64,000 nucleotides of DNA from Flavivirga aquatica. GTDB lineage: Bacteria; Bacteroidota; Bacteroidia; Flavobacteriales; Flavobacteriaceae. Below, in pieces: positions 61,829 to 64,000 of the stretch. Numbering within the stretch: the first letter of the stretch is position 1; every line of letters begins with the position of its first letter. The stretch is from assembly GCF_001747085.1 (NCBI RefSeq), contig NZ_MDJD01000054.1, positions 620,001 to 684,000 on the forward strand, written 5' to 3'. The notes beneath the pieces were generated by a model. The model was not told the origin of the DNA. It searched no databases and saw only the letters and a program-made list of their open reading frames with translations. A program made the position numbers and the translations under genes.

Positions 61829-62350
61829 CTATCCTTCTTTTTCAGATAGTGTTTTAATAATTCCAGCTATTTTCCCTCCACTTGATTTAAGTGCAGAAAC
61901 AACATTCTTAGCAGGCGATTGTAATAATCCAACAATCTCTCCTATCAATTCTTCTTTAGATTTGATATCTACTAACATATCTAATTGGCTATCACCAATG
62001 TAAACTGACTCCTCAATAAAAGCGCCTTTTAATAAAGGTTTCTCTGATTTCTTACGGAAAGTTTTTATTAATTTAGCTGGTACATTACCAGTTTCTGAAT
62101 ACATTACAGATGTATTCCCTTTTAAAACTGATGGAAGGTCTCCGAAATCTCTATCTGAAGCTTCCATTGCTTTTTCAAGTAATGTATTTTTAACAACTGC
62201 TAATTTTACGTTTGCTTTAAAACAAGCGCGACGTAAGTTCGAAGTAGTTACTGCATTCATTCCTGAAATATCTGTTAAATAGATATTTGCATTGTTAGCT
62301 AATTCTGCAGTTAACTCTTCAATTACTTGTGATTTATCTTCTCTTGTCAT
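61829..62350 (-). CDS. rplJ: 50S ribosomal protein L10
   Basis: 173 residues; forms the base of the L7/L12 stalk. MTREDKSQVIEELTAELANN, TSNLRRACFKANVKLAVVKN and the C-terminal L12-binding helix (LLQSPAKNVVSALKSSGGKI) are typical. It begins 18 bp after rplA, too close for an E. coli-like long rplJ leader, so any L10 autoregulation would have to act elsewhere. Confidence 0.98.
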   Translation of the reverse strand: MTREDKSQVIEELTAELANNANIYLTDISGMNAVTTSNLRRACFKANVKLAVVKNTLLEKAMEASDRDFGDLPSVLKGNTSVMYSETGNVPAKLIKTFRKKSEKPLLKGAFIEESVYIGDSQLDMLVDIKSKEELIGEIVGLLQSPAKNVVSALKSSGGKIAGIIKTLSEKEG

Positions 62351-62368
62351 AATAAAAGTTTTAACTTA

Positions 62369-63058
62369 TTAACCAATTTTAGGATCAACAGCAATACTAG
62401 GACTCATAGTAGAAGACATAAATATGCTTTTTACATATGTACCTTTTGAAGCAGTTGGCTTTAATTTCATTAATGTTTGTAATAATTCGTTTGCATTACC
62501 TGCAATTTTATCAGCACTAAAAGATGCTTTCCCTATAGCTGCATGAACGATACCAGTTTTATCAACTTTAAAGTCAATTTTACCAGCTTTTACTTCTGTT
62601 ACAGCTTTAGCAACATCCATAGTTACTGTTCCTGTTTTTGGGTTAGGCATTAAACCACGAGGACCTAATACACGACCTAAAGGTCCTAATTTACCCATTA
62701 CACTAGGCATAGTAATAATCACGTCTACGTCTGTCCATCCGCTCTTGATTTTATCAAGATATTCATCTAAACCTACGTAATCTGCTCCAGCTGCTTTAGC
62801 TTCGGCTTCCTTATCTGGTGTTACTAATGCTAATACTTTAACATCTTTACCTGTACCATGCGGAAGTGATACCACTCCTCTAACCATTTGATTAGCTTTA
62901 CGTGGATCTACTCCTAAACGTACAGCTAAATCAATAGATGCATCAAATTTTGTATTGGTAATTTCTTTTACTAATTCAGATGCTTCATCAACAGAATAAA
63001 TTCTTCCTTTTTCTATTTTCGCTGCAGCTTCTTTTTGCTTTTTTGTTAATCTTGCCAT
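62369..63058 (-). CDS. rplA: 50S ribosomal protein L1
   Basis: 229 residues. It binds 23S rRNA at the L1 stalk and, in many bacteria, its own mRNA. Signatures are [43 protein letters not shown] and [18 protein letters not shown]. It follows rplK by 19 bp. A hairpin in the nusG-rplK gap is a candidate L1 autoregulatory target by analogy with the E. coli L11 operon (inference). Confidence 0.98.
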   Translation of the reverse strand: MARLTKKQKEAAAKIEKGRIYSVDEASELVKEITNTKFDASIDLAVRLGVDPRKANQMVRGVVSLPHGTGKDVKVLALVTPDKEAEAKAAGADYVGLDEYLDKIKSGWTDVDVIITMPSVMGKLGPLGRVLGPRGLMPNPKTGTVTMDVAKAVTEVKAGKIDFKVDKTGIVHAAIGKASFSADKIAGNANELLQTLMKLKPTASKGTYVKSIFMSSTMSPSIAVDPKIG

Positions 63059-63077
63059 TTTAAATGTCTATTATAGA

Positions 63078-63515
63078 TTAATTAGGGAATTGCCCTGTTA
63101 CGGTTATACCCATTGATCTTGCAGTACCAGCGACCATTTTCATTGCAGATTGGATAGTAAACGCATTTAAATCTACCATTTTATCTTCTGCGATAGTCTT
63201 AACCTGATCCCACGAAACTTTAGCTACTTTTTTTCGGTTTGGCTCTCCAGAACCTTTCTTCACCTTAGCTGCCTCTAATAATTGAACTGCTGCTGGTGGA
63301 GTCTTGATTACAAAGTCAAATGATTTGTCTTTGTAAACAGAAATAACAACTGGTAATACTTTACCAGCTTTATCTTGGGTTCTAGCATTGAATTGCTTAC
63401 AGAACTCCATGATGTTAACACCTGCAGCTCCTAAAGCGGGTCCAACCGGTGGCGACGGATTCGCAGCACCTCCCCGAACTTGTAACTTAACTACTTTACC
63501 TAATTCTTTTGCCAT
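63078..63515 (-). CDS. rplK: 50S ribosomal protein L11
   Basis: 145 residues. It binds the GTPase-associated centre of 23S rRNA. Features are [59 protein letters not shown] and the C-terminal RSMGITVTG. It starts 77 bp after nusG, with a hairpin between. Confidence 0.98.
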   Translation of the reverse strand: MAKELGKVVKLQVRGGAANPSPPVGPALGAAGVNIMEFCKQFNARTQDKAGKVLPVVISVYKDKSFDFVIKTPPAAVQLLEAAKVKKGSGEPNRKKVAKVSWDQVKTIAEDKMVDLNAFTIQSAMKMVAGTARSMGITVTGQFPN

Positions 63516-63532
63516 TTTTAATAATTTAATTA

Positions 63533-63568
63533 GATACGATTCTTAAATTGGAAGCAAAAGAACGTATC
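63533..63568 (-). promoter_or_regulatory. Hairpin in rplK leader
   Basis: GATACG-A-TTCTT and AAGAACGTATC pair with one bulged base around a 13-nt loop, about 18 bp upstream of the rplK start. Its location matches where L1 controls the L11 operon in other bacteria; the sequence match to an L1 site was not established. Confidence 0.45.
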
Positions 63569-63592
63569 ATTTATATAGTGTAACAATTGTTA

Positions 63593-64000
63593 TTATACTT
63601 TTTCTACTTGCATATAACTTAACTCTAATGGTGTTTTTCTTCCAAAAATCTTAACCATTACTTCAAGCTTACGCTTTTCTTCATTTATTTTCTCTATAGT
63701 GCCATCGAATCCATTAAATGGTCCATCAATAACCTTAACAGTTTCTCCTTTTGTATAAGGTATTGCTACATTAGCAGTCTCTTCTACAGATAGTTCATCA
63801 ACTTTACCTAACATTCTATTGACTTCAGACTGTCTTAATGGTACAGGATCTCCTCCTTTTGTTTCACCTAAAAAACCGATGACATTAGTAACCGATCTTA
63901 TAATATGTGGAACTTCACCTGTTAAATTGGCTTGAACCATAATATATCCAGGAAAAAAAACTTTTTCTTTATGTATTTTTTTTCCGTTTCTTATTTGTAT
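63593..64000 (-). CDS. nusG: Transcription termination/antitermination protein NusG, N-terminus beyond window
   Basis: The visible 135 residues read IQIRNGKKIHKEKVFFPGYI at the right edge, so the methionine of MVQANLTGEV is internal. The NGN-domain end (FFPGYIMVQANL, VIGFLGETKGGDPVPL) and the KOW domain (KGETVKVIDGPFNGFDGTIE) are present, closing FGRKTPLELSYMQVEKV. NusG couples RNA polymerase to Rho and ribosomes. It heads the visible part of the nusG-rplKAJL-rpoBC operon. Confidence 0.97.
   Translation of the reverse strand: MQIRNGKKIHKEKVFFPGYIMVQANLTGEVPHIIRSVTNVIGFLGETKGGDPVPLRQSEVNRMLGKVDELSVEETANVAIPYTKGETVKVIDGPFNGFDGTIEKINEEKRKLEVMVKIFGRKTPLELSYMQVEKV

Noticed and set aside
1-64000. 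CRISPR array, rRNA operon or prophage
   Set aside because: No regularly spaced repeats, rRNA signatures or phage structural genes were seen anywhere in the window.

Overview
The window is AT-rich (about one third G+C) chromosome from a member of the Bacteroidota, most likely a marine-type Flavobacteriaceae. The basis is: TAnnTTTG promoter boxes and weak ribosome binding sites, type IX secretion (T9SS) tails on a GH16 glucanase and two subtilase-type proteins, a FecI/FecR/TonB-receptor/DUF4249 locus, paired GSII and GSIII glutamine synthetases, DUF6249 and DUF3467 proteins, and the order nusG-rplK-rplA-rplJ-rplL-rpoB-rpoC. No genus is claimed. No prophage, CRISPR array, rRNA or intact insertion sequence was seen.

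Layout. 1-8 kb: divergent glutamine synthetases (glnN partial, GSII), a lipoprotein glycerophosphodiesterase, a Na+/Ca2+ exchanger, a gap with a MITE-like repeat and a 50-residue ORF, and a secreted GH16 glucanase. 8-13.3 kb: a Crp-type regulator, a strictosidine-synthase-like lipoprotein, an unknown ORF, and a two-gene unit of an S24 self-cleaving-type repressor overlapping a DnaQ-exonuclease/GIY-YIG nuclease fusion. 13.3-20 kb: ECF sigma, FecR, TonB receptor and DUF4249 lipoprotein, with a divergent lipoprotein carrying HExxH. 20.4-24.9 kb: tRNA-Arg, then a sulfur module (Crp regulator, split YeeE/YedE pair, TauE exporter, CstB-like persulfide dioxygenase-rhodanese). 24.9-28.1 kb: FabH and HtpG. 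28.3-39.3 kb: a run of secreted peptidases and hydrolases. 39.5-46 kb: VOC protein, WYL regulator, FKBP isomerase, MOSC protein, RhlE-type helicase, an ECF sigma with a membrane partner, DUF6249, and a VanX-like dipeptidase. 46-52.9 kb: a second MITE-like copy, a decayed ISAon1-type transposase, tRNA-Thr, the idi-queD-manA operon, RF3 and DUF3467. 53-64 kb: the RNA polymerase and ribosomal protein operon, running off the right edge in nusG.

Regulatory structure gives the most interesting readings. (1) The two sulfur transcription units each carry a perfect dyad of the same geometry (GTAA-N6-TTAC and GTGA-N6-TCAC), 28.5-29.5 bp upstream of a TAnnTTTG box. This is class-II activator geometry, and the neighbouring Crp protein has a C-x5-C pair that could sense sulfane sulfur. 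(2) The ECF sigma at 44.2-44.8 kb and the divergent DUF6249 gene both have GTAAC-N17-CGTC upstream. Near-identical GTAAC-N16-CGTC elements precede the tricorn-like S41 protease and the serine hydrolase 11-14 kb away, which suggests an envelope or proteostasis regulon. (3) The S24 repressor has a LexA-like Ala-Gly bond and Ser/Lys dyad, and its partner nuclease keeps a UvrC-like four-cysteine motif, so the pair looks like a compact DNA-damage unit. (4) A family of roughly 20-bp palindromes (RTTYCC...GGRAAY) sits around cstB-like, htpG and rpoBC genes. All functional assignments rest on motifs read by eye and recalled family knowledge; no database search was run.
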